The notes beneath the pieces are model-generated. The model ran no database searches and was not told the DNA's origin. It saw only the letters and a program-made list of their open reading frames with translations. A stretch of 64,000 nucleotides of DNA, from the NCBI RefSeq assembly GCF_001639105.2, contig NZ_CP015285.1, positions 2,844,001 through 2,908,000 of the forward strand. The letters run 5' to 3'. This document shows positions 34,403 through 45,994 of the stretch, one piece after another (the stretch's first letter is position 1; every line of letters starts with the position of its first letter). The position numbers and the translations under genes are program-made. Source of the DNA: Azospirillum humicireducens. GTDB lineage: Bacteria > Pseudomonadota > Alphaproteobacteria > Azospirillales > Azospirillaceae.

Positions 34403-35506
34403 TTAAGCGATGTTGCGCAGCGCACCGCGCCGCCAGTTGGGTGCCGCCACCAGCCGCCCGGCGGTGGAGAAGACGAAGATGCGGTCGGGATCGGCATAGA
34501 CCTGGATCTCGCTGCCGATGGGATGGCTGTGAACCCCGTCCTCGCGGGCGATCAGCGTGGTTCCGCCGTGGCGCAGATGGATGAAGGTCTCCGACCCGCT
34601 GATCTCCGACAGCTCCACCCGGCCCTTGATCGGCACCAGCCGCTCGTTCCGGCGCAGCACAGTCAGATGGTTGGCGCGGATGCCGACCTTGCAGGGACCG
34701 GCGGGCAGGTTGCGGTCATGGGCCGACAGCGGCAGGCTGGTGCCGTCGGACAGCGCCACCCGGTCGTTGGTCAGGATCGCATCCACCACATTCATCGGCG
34801 GGTCGCTGAAGACCTCGGCGCAGTCGAGCGAGACGGGAGCGTGGAACACGTCGCCGGTCGGACCGGTCTGCAGCATCCGCCCCTCATGCAGGACCGTGAC
34901 GTTGCCGCCGAGGATCAGCGCCTCCTGCGGCTCGGTGGTGGCGTAGACGACGGTGGTCCTGCCGTCGGCGAAGATGTCGCGCAGTTCGGCGCGCAGCTCC
35001 TCGCGCAGCTTGTAGTCCAGATTGACCAGCGGTTCGTCGAGCAGAAGCAGGCCGGCGCCCTTCACCAGCGCGCGGGCGATGGCGCAGCGCTGCTGCTGAC
35101 CGCCCGACAGTTCGGCCGGCAGCCGCGCCAGATAGGGCTCGATCCGCAGCATGGCGGCGGTCCGGCGCACCTTGGCGTCGATCTCCGCATTGTCCTTGCC
35201 CTGGCGGCGCAGCGGCGAGGCGATGTTCTCGTACACCGTCATCGCCGGATAGTTGATGAACTGCTGATAGACCATCGCCACGTCGCGATGGCGCACCGAC
35301 TTGCCGGTCACGTCCTTGCCGTTTTCCAGCACGCGGCCGGCATTGGGCGCGTCCAGCCCGGCCATCAGCCGCATCAGCGTCGTCTTGCCGGCCAGCGTCC
35401 GTCCCAGCAGAACGTTGAAACTGCCGGGTTGCAGTTCCAGCGACAGGGGGTGGAGATGCTGCTCGGCGCCGACGCGCTTCGCCACGCCATCCAGTGTGAG
35501 TGTCAC
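34403..35506 (-). CDS. glpS: Glycerol ABC transporter ATPase GlpS
   Basis: A 367-aa cytoplasmic ATPase with a MalK-like C-terminal regulatory domain. Its Walker A is unusual, GRTLAGKTT near 35-43, and lies after LNFVLL-type residues. The signature ELSGGQQQR is intact near 135, with Walker B LLLLDEPLVNLD near 155. The switch position reads ATTEPQEA, lacking the usual His, which GlpT does have, so the pair may share two complete catalytic sites unequally. GTG 35506 follows GGGAGGATTGCG and overlaps the glpD stop by 4 nt. Confidence 0.94.
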   Translation of the reverse strand: MTLTLDGVAKRVGAEQHLHPLSLELQPGSFNVLLGRTLAGKTTLMRLMAGLDAPNAGRVLENGKDVTGKSVRHRDVAMVYQQFINYPAMTVYENIASPLRRQGKDNAEIDAKVRRTAAMLRIEPYLARLPAELSGGQQQRCAIARALVKGAGLLLLDEPLVNLDYKLREELRAELRDIFADGRTTVVYATTEPQEALILGGNVTVLHEGRMLQTGPTGDVFHAPVSLDCAEVFSDPPMNVVDAILTNDRVALSDGTSLPLSAHDRNLPAGPCKVGIRANHLTVLRRNERLVPIKGRVELSEISGSETFIHLRHGGTTLIAREDGVHSHPIGSEIQVYADPDRIFVFSTAGRLVAAPNWRRGALRNIA

Positions 35507-37113
35507 CGCAATCCTCCCATCGACCGCAGGCCCGTCGCTTCATCGCCCGGTGTCCTGTTGGCCGTTGCTTCGCGGCGCCGGTCGAACCAGCCGCCGATGG
35601 CTTCCCGGACATTTGCGTCCAGGTGCAGCCCAAGTTTGGAGCGCCGCCACAGGAAGTCGTCGCCGGTCATGGCGAACTCCTCCCGCGCGGAGTAATCGAG
35701 TTCGGCTTCGAAGACGCCGCCCCCGAACTCGATGCCAAGGTCGCCCAGCCCCTTGGCGTCGCCCAGCAGCCGGTCGACCCGCGTGCCATAGGCGCGCGCC
35801 AGCCGGGTGGCCAGCGCATCGGGCAGCCAGGGGCGGCGGCGCTTCAGCCCGGCCAGGAAGCCGGCGAAATCGGCGTCGGCGATGTCGCCGCCGGGCAGCG
35901 CCACGTCGGCGGTCCAGGTGACGCCGCCCTTGCCGAGCGCCTTGCCGAGCTTTTCCGTCGCCTCCTCCGCCAGCCGGCGGAAGGTGGTGATCTTGCCGCC
36001 GAAGATCGACAGCATCGGCGCCTCGCCGGCCGGTTCGTCCATCTCCAGCACATAGTCGCGGGTGACGGCTGAGGCGTTGCCGCTGGCATCGTCGAACAGC
36101 GGCCGGACGCCGCTGTAGGTCCACACCACGTCGCTCTCGCGCACCGGCTTGGCGAAGTAGCGCGACACCGCCCGGCACATGTAGGCGATTTCCTCAGGGG
36201 CGATCGCCACCGCGCCGGGATCGCCCGAATAATCGAGGTCGGTGGTGCCGATCAGGGTGAAATCGCGCTCGTACGGGATGGCGAAGACGATGCGGCGGTC
36301 GTCGTTCTGGAAGATGTAGGCATGGTCGCCCTCATACATCTTCGGCACGACGATGTGGCTGCCCTTGACCAGACGCACCGACTTGTCGACGGTGACGCCC
36401 GTGCGCTTGGCGATCATTTCGCGCACCCAGGGGCCGGCGGCATTCACCAGAGCGCGGGCGCGGACGGTGCGGGTGGCGCCGGTGTCGGTGTCCACCAGCG
36501 TCGCTTCCCACAGGCCGCCCTTCCGTTCGGCCTTCTCGCAGCGGGTGCGGGTCAGGATCTCCGCCCCGCGGGCCTTGGCGTCCATCGCGTTCAGCACGAC
36601 CAGCCGGCTGTCTTCGACCCAGCAGTCCGAGTATTCGAATGCCTTGGTGAAGCCGCCCGCCAGCGGCTTGCCCGCCGGCGCGCTGGTCAGGTCGACGCCG
36701 TGCGAGCCCGGCAGCAGCTTGCGCTTTCCCAGATGATCGTAAAGGAACAGGCCGATGCGGACCATCCAGGCCGGGCGCATGCTGCTGTCGTGCGGCAGCA
36801 CGAAGCGCAGAGGCCAGATGATGTGCGGAGCGGCGCGCAGCAGAACCTCGCGCTCCTGCAGCGCCTCGCGCACGAGGCGGAATTCGTAATATTCGAGATA
36901 GCGCAGGCCGCCGTGGATCAGCTTGGTGCTGGCCGACGAGGTGGCGCCCGCAAGGTCGCCCTGTTCGCACAGCACCACGGACATCCCGCGCCCGACCGCA
37001 TCGCGGGCGATGCCCGCCCCGTTCACGCCGCCGCCGACGATCAGCAGATCGGTCACCGCCGTATCGGTCGCACCGAGCCGGCCGTCCGTTCCTGCTGGGC
37101 TCGCGTTTGCCAT
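35503..37113 (-). CDS. glpD: Aerobic glycerol-3-phosphate dehydrogenase
   Basis: A 536-aa FAD enzyme at the inner membrane face. The Rossmann opening LLIVGGGVNGAGIARDAVGRG is near 25-45, SSASTKLIHGGLRYLE near 60-75 holds catalytic contacts, and the C-terminal helical domain (RRRPWLPDALATRLARAYG) follows. It oxidises G3P to dihydroxyacetone phosphate and passes electrons to quinone. ATG 37113 follows AGAGGAACCC. First gene of glpDSTPQUVK: oxidation, import and phosphorylation in one transcript. Its upstream region holds repeats that look like GlpR half-sites. Confidence 0.96.
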   Translation of the reverse strand: MANASPAGTDGRLGATDTAVTDLLIVGGGVNGAGIARDAVGRGMSVVLCEQGDLAGATSSASTKLIHGGLRYLEYYEFRLVREALQEREVLLRAAPHIIWPLRFVLPHDSSMRPAWMVRIGLFLYDHLGKRKLLPGSHGVDLTSAPAGKPLAGGFTKAFEYSDCWVEDSRLVVLNAMDAKARGAEILTRTRCEKAERKGGLWEATLVDTDTGATRTVRARALVNAAGPWVREMIAKRTGVTVDKSVRLVKGSHIVVPKMYEGDHAYIFQNDDRRIVFAIPYERDFTLIGTTDLDYSGDPGAVAIAPEEIAYMCRAVSRYFAKPVRESDVVWTYSGVRPLFDDASGNASAVTRDYVLEMDEPAGEAPMLSIFGGKITTFRRLAEEATEKLGKALGKGGVTWTADVALPGGDIADADFAGFLAGLKRRRPWLPDALATRLARAYGTRVDRLLGDAKGLGDLGIEFGGGVFEAELDYSAREEFAMTGDDFLWRRSKLGLHLDANVREAIGGWFDRRREATANRTPGDEATGLRSMGGLR

Positions 37114-37157
37114 GGGTTCCTCTCCGTACCGCGCCGGTTCCTTGCGAACCCGGCAGC

Positions 37158-37215
37158 TTTCGTTTCGGAACATATGATGTTCGTTCGCGTTTGAAAAGGA
37201 AAATGTTTGTTCAGC
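37158..37215 (-). promoter_or_regulatory. Candidate GlpR operator array upstream of glpD
   Basis: Three similar TTCG/TTTG-type half-sites lie on the plus strand: TTTCGTTTCG (37158), GTTCGTTCG (37179) and GTTTGTTC (37205). The first two are 21 bp apart, that is, on the same helix face. A related GTTCATTTTCG is at 39640 upstream of glpR. DeoR-type GlpR proteins bind tandem TTTCGTT-like repeats, so GlpR control is likely. Confidence 0.5.
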
Positions 37216-37299
37216 TGACCATGTTTTGGAGGCTACGCCGGATCGTGCCGTTTTCCTATCGGAAATAAGGCCGATCCGGCATTACGCCCGCCCGGCGGA

Positions 37300-39480
37300 T
37301 CAGGCCGCCCGAATATGGCCGAGCAGACGGTCGATATCGTCGCTCAGGCTTTCGGAACGTTGCGAAAGCGCGCGGGTGGCGCCCACCACCTCGGCGGCGG
37401 CACTGCCGGTGCGGTTCACCGCGTCGTCCACCGAAGCCACGGTATCGGCAATGCTCTGCACCGCTTCGGAGGCATGATTGATGCTGCGCGCGATCTCGCC
37501 GGTGGCGGCGGACTGCTCCTCGACCGCGGCGGCGACCATGGCGGTGATCTCGTCGATGCGGCCGATGGTGCGGCCGATGTCGTCGATGGCCGACACGGCC
37601 CCCTGCGCGGTGGTCCGCACCGCCTGGACCTGCTGGGCGATCTCCTCCGTCGCCTTGGCGGTCTGTCCGGCGAGGCTGCGCACCTCCTCCGCCACCACGG
37701 CGAAGCCCTTGCCGGCATCGCCGGCGCGCGCCGCCTCGATGGTGGCGTTCAAGGCAAGCAGGTTGGTCTGGCCGGCGATGGCATTGATCATGCCGACCAC
37801 GTCGCCGATCTTCTGCGCGGCGGTGGCGAGCGCCGTCATCAGTTCGTTGGTGCTGCGCGCCTCCTCCACCGCGCTGCGGGCGATCTGGCTGGAATCGCCG
37901 ACCCGCCGGGTGATCTCGCCGATGGAGGCCGACAGCTGGCCGGCGGTGGCGGCAACGGTCTGCACGTTGGTTGCGGTGTCGGCGACCGCGGCACGCACGT
38001 CGGTCATGCGGCGGCAGGTCTGCTCGGCGGTGGCGGACATCCCCTCCGACGCCGCGCGCATGTCGGCCGAAGCGGCGGAGATGTGGCGCGAGGCCTCCTT
38101 CACGCTGGCCTCGATGCTGGCGGTGATGGTCTGGATGGTGCGCGACCGCTCGGCATCGGCGGCCTGCTTGATCGCATCCTGTTCCTCCTGCAGGCGGGCG
38201 ATCTCGGCGCTCTTGTCACGGAAGAGACCGACGATTCCCGCCATCTCTGCGATCTCGTCGCGCCCGCCGACCCTGGCATCGGCCGTCAGGTCTCCGCCGG
38301 CGACGGCGCGCATGGCGTCGATCACCCGCATCAGGCGGCGGGTGAGCCGGTTGCGGACATAGAACCAGACGATCAGCAGGCTGGAGACCACCACCACCGC
38401 CGCAGCGGTTCCCTGGACGGCGACAGCCCCGGCAATCGCCGCTTCCGTCCGAGCCACGTCGGCGCCGGTGCGGTCCTGCTGGTGGGCGACCACCGTCTCG
38501 ATGGTGCCGTTCAGGTCGGCGGTCAGCCGCACCGTCTCGGCCAGCGCGCTTTCGATGTCGGCGGTGATGCGCGCCTGCTCGTCACGCAGGCGGAAGACGC
38601 TGCCCGCCCCGCTGCCGAAGGCGGCCAGACCGTCGCGCGCCTTGACCAGCGCCGGCCGGTCCTGGCTGTCCTTGGGCATCGCGGCGATGGCGTTGTCGAC
38701 GCGCAGGAGCGCCCAGTTGTATTTGGACCGGATGTTGCTGAGCGTCGCCCCCTGCGGCACGCTGGAGGCGGCGGCGATCATGCCGAAGGCAAGGTTGCCG
38801 TTGGCCTGCACCCCCATCAGCTGGGTGATGACCGGCAGCTCCTCCTGCGCCAGCCGGCGGCCCAGGCCGGTGGCGGTGTCGACCGTCTGCGCCGCCGCCA
38901 GATCCCCCACCACATTGCTGACGGACAGGGTCGACACCTCCAGCAGCGGCGCCACCAGATCGGTGAAATCCTCATGCGCCATCACCGCGTCGGCCATCAG
39001 GGCGTTGAGCTTCTCCTCGATCGCCAGCCGCTCGGCGGTGCGCTTGCCCAGCGTGTCCAACGCCGCCCCCATCCGCTCGACCAGCCCGGCCACCGCGTCC
39101 GCATCGGCCGAGGCGCCGACCGCATCGCCACGCATCGCCGCGATGCGGTCGCGCAGGCCGGTCAGCCGCCGGGACAGGCCAGCCATCCGCTCCTCCAGCT
39201 GGGCCGCGTCACCCGACGCCGCCACGGCAGGCGCATCGGCGGCGATGGCCGTGCTGTCTTTCGCCAGATTGAGCGAGCGCACGATGGCCGGCAGGCTGCT
39301 GCGGCCGATCTGGTCCATCGACCGCCCGGTTTCGGTCAGCGACCACCAGGCCATCAGGCTGGCGAAGGCGGCCAACAGCGCCACCCCGCCGAAGGCCAGG
39401 AAAAGGCGCCCCTGAATGCCAAGCAATGACCGGTCTCCCCCTACCGAACGACCGCCCCCATTCACCGACGATCGCGTCAT
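37300..39480 (-). CDS. Methyl-accepting chemotaxis protein with long helical periplasmic sensor
   Basis: A 726-aa inner-membrane receptor. TM1 about 23-47; a large periplasmic, almost all-helical domain about 50-350 of the TorS/four-helix type; TM2 about 353-375; HAMP about 375-430; a signalling domain with tip [20 protein letters not shown] near 580. The periplasmic region has no Cache-like strand motifs. ATG 39480 follows GGGAGAGGAAT. It sits between glpD and the divergent glpR, which makes a glycerol- or G3P-linked attractant response conceivable, but nothing in the sensor shows the ligand. It shares the minus-strand direction of glpD but is separated by a 187-bp promoter region. Confidence 0.94.
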   Translation of the reverse strand: MTRSSVNGGGRSVGGDRSLLGIQGRLFLAFGGVALLAAFASLMAWWSLTETGRSMDQIGRSSLPAIVRSLNLAKDSTAIAADAPAVAASGDAAQLEERMAGLSRRLTGLRDRIAAMRGDAVGASADADAVAGLVERMGAALDTLGKRTAERLAIEEKLNALMADAVMAHEDFTDLVAPLLEVSTLSVSNVVGDLAAAQTVDTATGLGRRLAQEELPVITQLMGVQANGNLAFGMIAAASSVPQGATLSNIRSKYNWALLRVDNAIAAMPKDSQDRPALVKARDGLAAFGSGAGSVFRLRDEQARITADIESALAETVRLTADLNGTIETVVAHQQDRTGADVARTEAAIAGAVAVQGTAAAVVVVSSLLIVWFYVRNRLTRRLMRVIDAMRAVAGGDLTADARVGGRDEIAEMAGIVGLFRDKSAEIARLQEEQDAIKQAADAERSRTIQTITASIEASVKEASRHISAASADMRAASEGMSATAEQTCRRMTDVRAAVADTATNVQTVAATAGQLSASIGEITRRVGDSSQIARSAVEEARSTNELMTALATAAQKIGDVVGMINAIAGQTNLLALNATIEAARAGDAGKGFAVVAEEVRSLAGQTAKATEEIAQQVQAVRTTAQGAVSAIDDIGRTIGRIDEITAMVAAAVEEQSAATGEIARSINHASEAVQSIADTVASVDDAVNRTGSAAAEVVGATRALSQRSESLSDDIDRLLGHIRAA

Positions 39481-39837
39481 ATTCCTCTCCCTTACGTTAT
39501 CTTCTTGCCGAGACGCCGGTTACTCTGCTGCCCGGCGATCTTATCGGATGGATTTGGCGGTGGTGACTCGCGGGGAACCCTGACTTGCCGCTGGCCGGTT
39601 GGCTGCGGCGATCCCACGGTCTCCTTTCCTATCATGCGCGTTCATTTTCGTAAAGAAACATGCTTGTGTTGCCAACAATATCCAGCGTACGGTGCCGCAG
39701 GTTCGCCGGGCGATGAAAATCGGCTGGCTTGCACGCTTTGCACGGCAGGGACGGACGGTTTTCGCTTTGACCCATTCCGCGCATCTGATCCACTGACGCT
39801 CCCAAACGCCATCCCAACGACCGGAGACAGCCCCCCG
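39481..39837. other. Divergent promoter region between the chemoreceptor gene and glpR
   Basis: This 357-bp non-coding region holds both promoters. GTTCATTTTCG at 39640-39650 resembles the repeats upstream of glpD and could be a GlpR autoregulation site. GGAGA about 10 nt before ATG 39838 is the glpR ribosome site. Short open frames here are not convincing. Confidence 0.45.
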
Positions 39838-40653
39838 ATGGACGCGCGCCTGGACGCCGAACGCCGCCAGCAGGAGATCGTTGCCCTGGTCCATGCCAAG
39901 GGCATGGTGCAGATCCAATGGCTGGCCGAGCATTTCGACGTCACCCCGCAGACCATCCGCCGCGACATCGAGCATCTGGCCGGCCAGTCCGCCGTCCGGC
40001 GCTTCCGCGGCGGCGTCACCGTGCCGTCCAGCGTGGAGAACATCGCCTATTCCACCCGCCAGACCCTGATGGCGGAGGAAAAGCGCCGCATTGCCGAACT
40101 GGTGGCGCGCCATGTGCCGGAGGACGCCTCGCTGTTCCTCAACATCGGCACGACGACGGAGGCGGTGGCCCAGGCCCTGCTCGGCCACAAGCGGCTGCGG
40201 GTTCTGACCAACAACCTGAACGTCGCCACCATCCTGCACAAGAACACCAGCTTCGCCCTGTCGATCGCCGGCGGCCTCGTCCGCGAACGCGACGGCGGCA
40301 TCATCGGCGAGGCGACGGTTGAATTCATCCGCCGCTACAAGGTCGATATCGGCATCATCGGAATCAGCGGCATCGATTCCGAAGGCGACCTGCTGGATTA
40401 CGACGAGCAGGAGGTCCGCGTCGCCCGCGCCATCATCGAAAGCTCGCGCCGGGTCTTCCTGGTCACCGACCACACCAAGTTCGGCCGCAACGCCATGATC
40501 CGCATGGCCGACGTCAGCGTGCTCGATGCCCTGTTCACCGACCGCCTGCCGCCGCCGGAGTTGATGGAGGTGCTGGGCAACGCCGACTGTCAGGTCCATG
40601 TCGCCGACGGCAGCGAGCCGACCAACGGCGACGGTGAAGATACCGAGGAGTAG
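39838..40653 (+). CDS. glpR: DeoR-family glycerol regulon repressor GlpR
   Basis: A 271-aa DeoR-type repressor. The N-terminal winged HTH (RRQQEIVALVHAKGMVQIQWLAEHF, then TPQTIRRDIEHL) lies at about 8-60; the C-terminal sugar-phosphate sensor domain carries LNIGTTTEAVAQALL and the effector motif DIGIIGISGIDSEGDLLDYD. G3P binding is expected to release DNA. ATG 39838 with GGAGA upstream. It is transcribed away from the glp operon, with a chemoreceptor gene in between, an arrangement that still lets it control glpD in trans. Acidic tail (DGEDTEE). Confidence 0.93.
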   Translation: MDARLDAERRQQEIVALVHAKGMVQIQWLAEHFDVTPQTIRRDIEHLAGQSAVRRFRGGVTVPSSVENIAYSTRQTLMAEEKRRIAELVARHVPEDASLFLNIGTTTEAVAQALLGHKRLRVLTNNLNVATILHKNTSFALSIAGGLVRERDGGIIGEATVEFIRRYKVDIGIIGISGIDSEGDLLDYDEQEVRVARAIIESSRRVFLVTDHTKFGRNAMIRMADVSVLDALFTDRLPPPELMEVLGNADCQVHVADGSEPTNGDGEDTEE

Positions 40654-40715
40654 GGGAACAGCTCCTGTTTCTGCGAAACAGCTTCAAACGTGACACCGTC
40701 CGCCGCCCCCCAAGC

Positions 40716-40808
40716 GCTGCGAACTCGGGTTAACCAGGGTTTCCGAATGGCGAGGTTTCTGATTCGATCGAGGCCTTCGTCTGGGAAGGCCATTCACTGA
40801 ATTCGATG
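40716..40808 (+). mobile_element. Insertion-sequence end remnant, copy 1
   Basis: A 93-bp stretch aligns with the reverse complement of 45792-45885 with only about a dozen differences and essentially no gaps. It includes the shared reading frame NGEVSDSIEAFVWEGHS. It lacks the transposase coding part that follows in copy 2, so it is a truncated end of the same element. Confidence 0.65.
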
Positions 40809-40973
40809 GTTGCGACGCACCACCAAAAGCCCGCCGCCTTCCCCAGAGCCACCAGCATCAAGCTCCGCCGGACGCTGGCAGGATGCGACACCGACCACCT
40901 CGACGCCATTCTCGCCGCCCAAATCCGCTAACCTGGATGCGGAGCCCTGTTGGTTGGCGGACCTTGCCCGCCG

Positions 40974-41012
40974 CCCAAAAAAATATGGCCGCGACGGCAT
41001 CCCGTCGCGGCC
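40974..41012 (-). terminator. Rho-independent terminator after choX
   Basis: Read on the minus strand, GGCCGCGACGG pairs with CCGTCGCGGCC (11 bp, 4-nt loop) and is followed by ATATTTTTTTGGG. It lies 37 bp past the choX stop and ends the bet transcript. Confidence 0.92.
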
Positions 41013-41048
41013 GGAGTCGAGGAGGCAAAGTGGAAAGGAGGCGTCAGG

Positions 41049-42026
41049 TCAGGATTTGAGCGCGGCCAGCCTGGCCTGCACGGCGGCCAGACCGTCCTTG
41101 CCGTCCAGCGTGGTGACGCCGGACAGCCAGGTCTTCAGGATGGCAGGGTTCTTCTTCAACCAGTCTGCCGCCACCGCTTCCGGCTTGCGGCCGCCGTTCA
41201 TGATGCCGTCCATCACCGAATTCTCCATGTCCAAGGTAAAGACCAGATTGGACAGGAACTTGCCGACATTCGGGCATTCGGCGGCATAGCCCTTGCGTAC
41301 GTTGGTGCTGACGGTGGCGCCGCCGTAATTCGGGCCGAACCAGTCGTCGCCGTCAGCCAGATAGGTGATGTCCATCGTCTTGTTCATCGGATGCGGCGCC
41401 CAACCCAGGAAGACGATCCACTTCTTGGACCGGACCGCGCGCTTCACCTCGGCCAGCATCCCGGCTTCACTGGATTCCACCATCTTGAAATCCTTCAGCC
41501 CAAAGGCGTCGGCCTTCAGCATTTTGTCGATGATGAGATTGCCATCGTTGCCGGCCTCGATGCCGTAGATCTTGCCGTCCAGCTTGTCCTTGAACTTCGC
41601 CAGATCCTTGAAGCTCTTCAGCCCGGCCTCGGCGGCATAGGTGGGGACGGCCAGCGTGTATTTGGCACCTTCCAGGTTGACGCGCGTCACCTCGACCGAA
41701 CCGTCCTCCAGCACCGGCTTGATGAAGGTCTCCATGGTGGGCATCCAGTTGCCGAGGAACACGTCCAGCGACTTGGTCTTCAGCCCGAGATAGACGACCG
41801 GCACCGACGAGATGCTGGTGGTCGGCTTGTAGCCCAGCGCCTCCAGCGTGACGGAGGCGAGCGCCGTCGTCGCCGCGATGTCGGTCCAGCCGACGTCGCC
41901 GAAACGCACAGACTGGCAGGAGGCCGGATCGGCGGCGAGCGCCGGCCCCGCCGGCATGGCGGCGGTGCCGGCCGCCAGCATCAGGCCGACGGCGAGACTG
42001 GAAATCCTACCGAGTGTCTTGCCCAT
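41049..42026 (-). CDS. choX: Choline/betaine ABC transporter substrate-binding protein (ChoX/ProX type)
   Basis: A 325-aa periplasmic binding protein of OpuAC family. Signal peptide about 1-32 (ends AGPALAAD). The mature start CQSVRFGDVGWTDIAATTALA is typical of ChoX, and Trp and Tyr positions in LGNWMPTM and DDWFGPNYGG could form the aromatic cage for a quaternary ammonium group. It should capture choline for BetA. The permease and ATPase genes (choW, choV) that normally follow are absent; a terminator and an IS remnant come next. ATG 42026 follows AAGGAGAACAGG. Glycine betaine is an alternative ligand. Confidence 0.9.
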   Translation of the reverse strand: MGKTLGRISSLAVGLMLAAGTAAMPAGPALAADPASCQSVRFGDVGWTDIAATTALASVTLEALGYKPTTSISSVPVVYLGLKTKSLDVFLGNWMPTMETFIKPVLEDGSVEVTRVNLEGAKYTLAVPTYAAEAGLKSFKDLAKFKDKLDGKIYGIEAGNDGNLIIDKMLKADAFGLKDFKMVESSEAGMLAEVKRAVRSKKWIVFLGWAPHPMNKTMDITYLADGDDWFGPNYGGATVSTNVRKGYAAECPNVGKFLSNLVFTLDMENSVMDGIMNGGRKPEAVAADWLKKNPAILKTWLSGVTTLDGKDGLAAVQARLAALKS

Positions 42027-42071
42027 ATCCCTGTTCTCCTTGCTTGTGGTTGTCGTTGTCGGCGTACGGGT

Positions 42072-43847
42072 TCACGCCCGCAGTCGTTGGTCTCTCCGGC
42101 TCTCCTTCCCGATGACGGCGGCCTCGGCGACGTAATAGGGGACATCGGCGCGCGGCAGCGGCGGTCGGCCACGCAGCGCGTCGGCCAGCTTCTCCGCCAT
42201 CATGATGGTGGGCGCATTCAGATTGCCGGTGACGATTCGCGGCATGATCGAGGCGTCGATGACGCGCAGGCCCTCCAGCCCATTCACCCGGCCCTGACCG
42301 TCCACCACCGCGCCGTCGTCGGTTCCCATCCGGCAGGTGCCGCAGGGGTGATAGGCGGTCTCGGCATGGTGGCGAACGAAAGCGTCGAGGTCGGCGTCGG
42401 TGACGCAATCGGCGCCGGGGCTGATCTCCTCCCCGCGGTAGGGGGCCAGGGCGCGCTGCCGCATGATGTCGCGGGTGATGCGGATGCCGGCGCGGAACTC
42501 CTGCCAGTCCTGCGGATCGGCCATATAGTTGAAGAGAATGCTCGGCGCCTGCCCCGGATCGCGCGACCGGGCATGGACGCGCCCCTTGCTGGGCGAGCGC
42601 ATCGAGCCGACATGGGCCTGGAAGCCGTGCGCCTCCACCGCGTTGGTGCCGTTGTAGCTGATGGCCACGGGAAGGAAGTGATACTGGATGTTGGGCCAGG
42701 GCACGTCGTCGCCGGTGCGGATGAAGCCGCCGGCCTCGAACTGGTTGCTGGCGCCGATGCCGGTGCCCAGGAACAGCCACTCGGCGCCGATGGCCGGCTG
42801 GTTCCACCATTTCAGCGCGGGATAGAGCGACACCGGCTGTCGGCATTCATACTGGATGTACATCTCCAGATGGTCCTGGAGATCGCCGCCGACACCCGGC
42901 AGGTCGATCACCGTCTGCACCCCCAGTTCGCGCAGCAGCGGCGACGGCCCCACCCCCGACCGTTGCAGGATCGCCGGCGAGGCGATGGCGCCGGCGCACA
43001 GCAGCACCTCCCGCCGCGCCCGCGCCGTCACCGGTGTGCCGTTGCGCAGATAGGCGACGCCGACCGCGCGGCGCCCGTCGAACAGGATGCGGTCGGTCAG
43101 CGCGTGGGTCACGATGGTCAGCCCCGGCCGCCCCCGCGCAAGGTCGAGATAGCCGCGGGCGGTGCTGCAGCGCCGCCCCTGCGCGGTCACCGTGCGGTCC
43201 ATCGGGCCGAAGCCCTCCTGGCGGTAGCCGTTCAGGTCGTCGGTGCGGCCATAGCCGGCCTGCGCACCCGCCTCGACCATCGCTTCGTAGAGCGGGTTGA
43301 CTCCGGGCTTGGCGGTGGTGACGAACAGTGGGCCGTCGCCGCCGTGATAGGCGTTGGGACCGGCGTCGCGCGTCTCCGCCTTGCGGAAATAGGGCAGGCA
43401 ATCGAGATAGCTCCAGTCCTCCAGACCCGGCAGCTCGGCCCAGCCGTCATAGTCCAGCGCGTTGCCGCGGATGTAGCACATGCCGTTGATCAGCGACGAG
43501 CCGCCCAGCCCCTTGCCACGCCCGCACTCCATCCGGCGGTTGTCCATGTGCGGTTCGGGCTCGGTCTCGTAGGCCCAGTTGTAGCGGCGCCCTTGCAGCG
43601 GAAAGGCCAGCGCCGCCGGCATCTGGGTGCGGTAATCCAGCCGGTGATCGGGTCCGCCGGCTTCCAGCAGCAGGACGCTGACGCCCGCATCCTCGGTCAG
43701 GCGGCAGGCCAGCACGTTGCCCGCCGATCCGGCGCCGACGATGATGTAGTCATACTCGCGCACCGCAGAGGCGATGGAGGGCATGGCGTCGGGCATGGCG
43801 GTGCCGTTCTCCGGGGCAGCGGCTCCGGAGATCGCTTGATTCGACAT
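42072..43847 (-). CDS. betA: Choline dehydrogenase (GMC oxidoreductase)
   Basis: A 591-aa flavoenzyme, longer than E. coli BetA (556) through a polar N-terminal extension of about 30 residues before [19 protein letters not shown], the FAD loop. The GMC motif [18 protein letters not shown] is near 113-130. The active-site His lies in [10 protein letters not shown] near 500 and Asn in NLNAPTIM near 553. It oxidises choline to betaine aldehyde at the membrane. Internal ATGs at residues 18 and 22 could be the true start. Other GMC alcohol dehydrogenases look similar, but the neighbours betB and choX support BetA. Confidence 0.94.
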   Translation of the reverse strand: MSNQAISGAAAPENGTAMPDAMPSIASAVREYDYIIVGAGSAGNVLACRLTEDAGVSVLLLEAGGPDHRLDYRTQMPAALAFPLQGRRYNWAYETEPEPHMDNRRMECGRGKGLGGSSLINGMCYIRGNALDYDGWAELPGLEDWSYLDCLPYFRKAETRDAGPNAYHGGDGPLFVTTAKPGVNPLYEAMVEAGAQAGYGRTDDLNGYRQEGFGPMDRTVTAQGRRCSTARGYLDLARGRPGLTIVTHALTDRILFDGRRAVGVAYLRNGTPVTARARREVLLCAGAIASPAILQRSGVGPSPLLRELGVQTVIDLPGVGGDLQDHLEMYIQYECRQPVSLYPALKWWNQPAIGAEWLFLGTGIGASNQFEAGGFIRTGDDVPWPNIQYHFLPVAISYNGTNAVEAHGFQAHVGSMRSPSKGRVHARSRDPGQAPSILFNYMADPQDWQEFRAGIRITRDIMRQRALAPYRGEEISPGADCVTDADLDAFVRHHAETAYHPCGTCRMGTDDGAVVDGQGRVNGLEGLRVIDASIMPRIVTGNLNAPTIMMAEKLADALRGRPPLPRADVPYYVAEAAVIGKESRRDQRLRA

Positions 43848-43891
43848 CGAACACCCCTTCTGTAAAAAGCGGGCTTCCCTGAAAAGCGGGC

Positions 43892-45361
<1,470 letters not shown>

Positions 45362-45464
45362 GTCCTGTCTCCCATCCTCCTGAGCCCGGATTTCCGATCC
45401 CAGGGTCCAAGGGTGCATTGGTTCGCAGCACCATCATTCCAGGAGCACAGCCTGATTTTTTTTG

Positions 45465-45478
45465 ATTGAACGTTCAAT
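45465..45478 (-). promoter_or_regulatory. BetI-type operator upstream of betB
   Basis: ATTGAACGTTCAAT is a perfect 14-bp palindrome with TTG/TTA extensions either side, in an AT-rich tract about 105 bp before betB. It has the form of the TetR-family BetI operator. No betI gene lies in the window, so the repressor would act from elsewhere. Confidence 0.75.
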
Positions 45479-45546
45479 TAAAAAAGATCGGGTGACGATT
45501 CCGTTCTCCGGAATGGTCGTGTCCAAACAAACCGGAAGGCTGGCAG

Positions 45547-45885
45547 TCAGCCACAGGCCCGGCGATCTGGCCGTACCGTGCGGGACAAAGTCGTGCCATC
45601 CGCCGGCGGGGCTTCCGAATCCAGCTTAACGGATGCGACCAACTCCGGCCGGTCGGGCCACGCCTCGCAGACCGCCGGAAGCAGGATCTCCGACAAGGGG
45701 CAGGCAACCCATCGGGGAGCGCATGGGTCGTCGATCCGCGAAGACTGCTCCAGCAGCGCTTTCAGGCGCGATTTCTCACCAAATCCGGCTTCGATCGAAC
45801 TCATGGAATGGTCTTCCCAGACGAAGGCCTCCACCGGATCAGAAACCTCGCCATTCGGAAACCGTCGTTGACCCGAGTTCGCAGC
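45547..45885 (-). pseudogene. ISAs1-like transposase N-terminal remnant (IS copy 2)
   Basis: On the minus strand ATG 45804 opens MSSIEAGFGEKSRLKALLEQ, then RIDDPCAPRWVACPLSEILL, the DDE_Tnp_1-associated head of ISAs1-type transposases (consensus-like IDDPR...PLxEILLLAVC). The homology fades after LPAVCEAW and the frame stops at 45547; the DDE catalytic domain is missing. The 94 bp at 45792-45885 matches copy 1 at 40716-40808 in inverted orientation. Family assignment is by eye. This is an inactive fragment left beside the bet genes. Confidence 0.6.
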
Positions 45886-45994
45886 CCTGCACCAACCCCG
45901 ATGCCGCTTGCCGAAGCGGGGCATCGCCTCCACTCTGTGTCGTTGGGCCTTGTGAAAGCGGTTGGCCCGGCAAACAGATATCGGCAGGTGTGCG

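Noticed and set aside
40806-40931. A 41-codon frame downstream of IS copy 1
   Set aside because: It runs in frame from the IS remnant, has no ribosome site, and the product is unrecognised; probably chance or debris.
40950-43865. A 971-codon open frame on the plus strand across choX and betA
   Set aside because: It is antisense to two well-recognised genes, its product is His/Arg/Gly-rich in the manner of GC-rich shadow frames, and it has no family features.
45465-45478. TTGA-N4-TCAA core read as an FNR box
   Set aside because: FNR sites need six bases between TTGA and TCAA; this has four and is better explained as a BetI operator.
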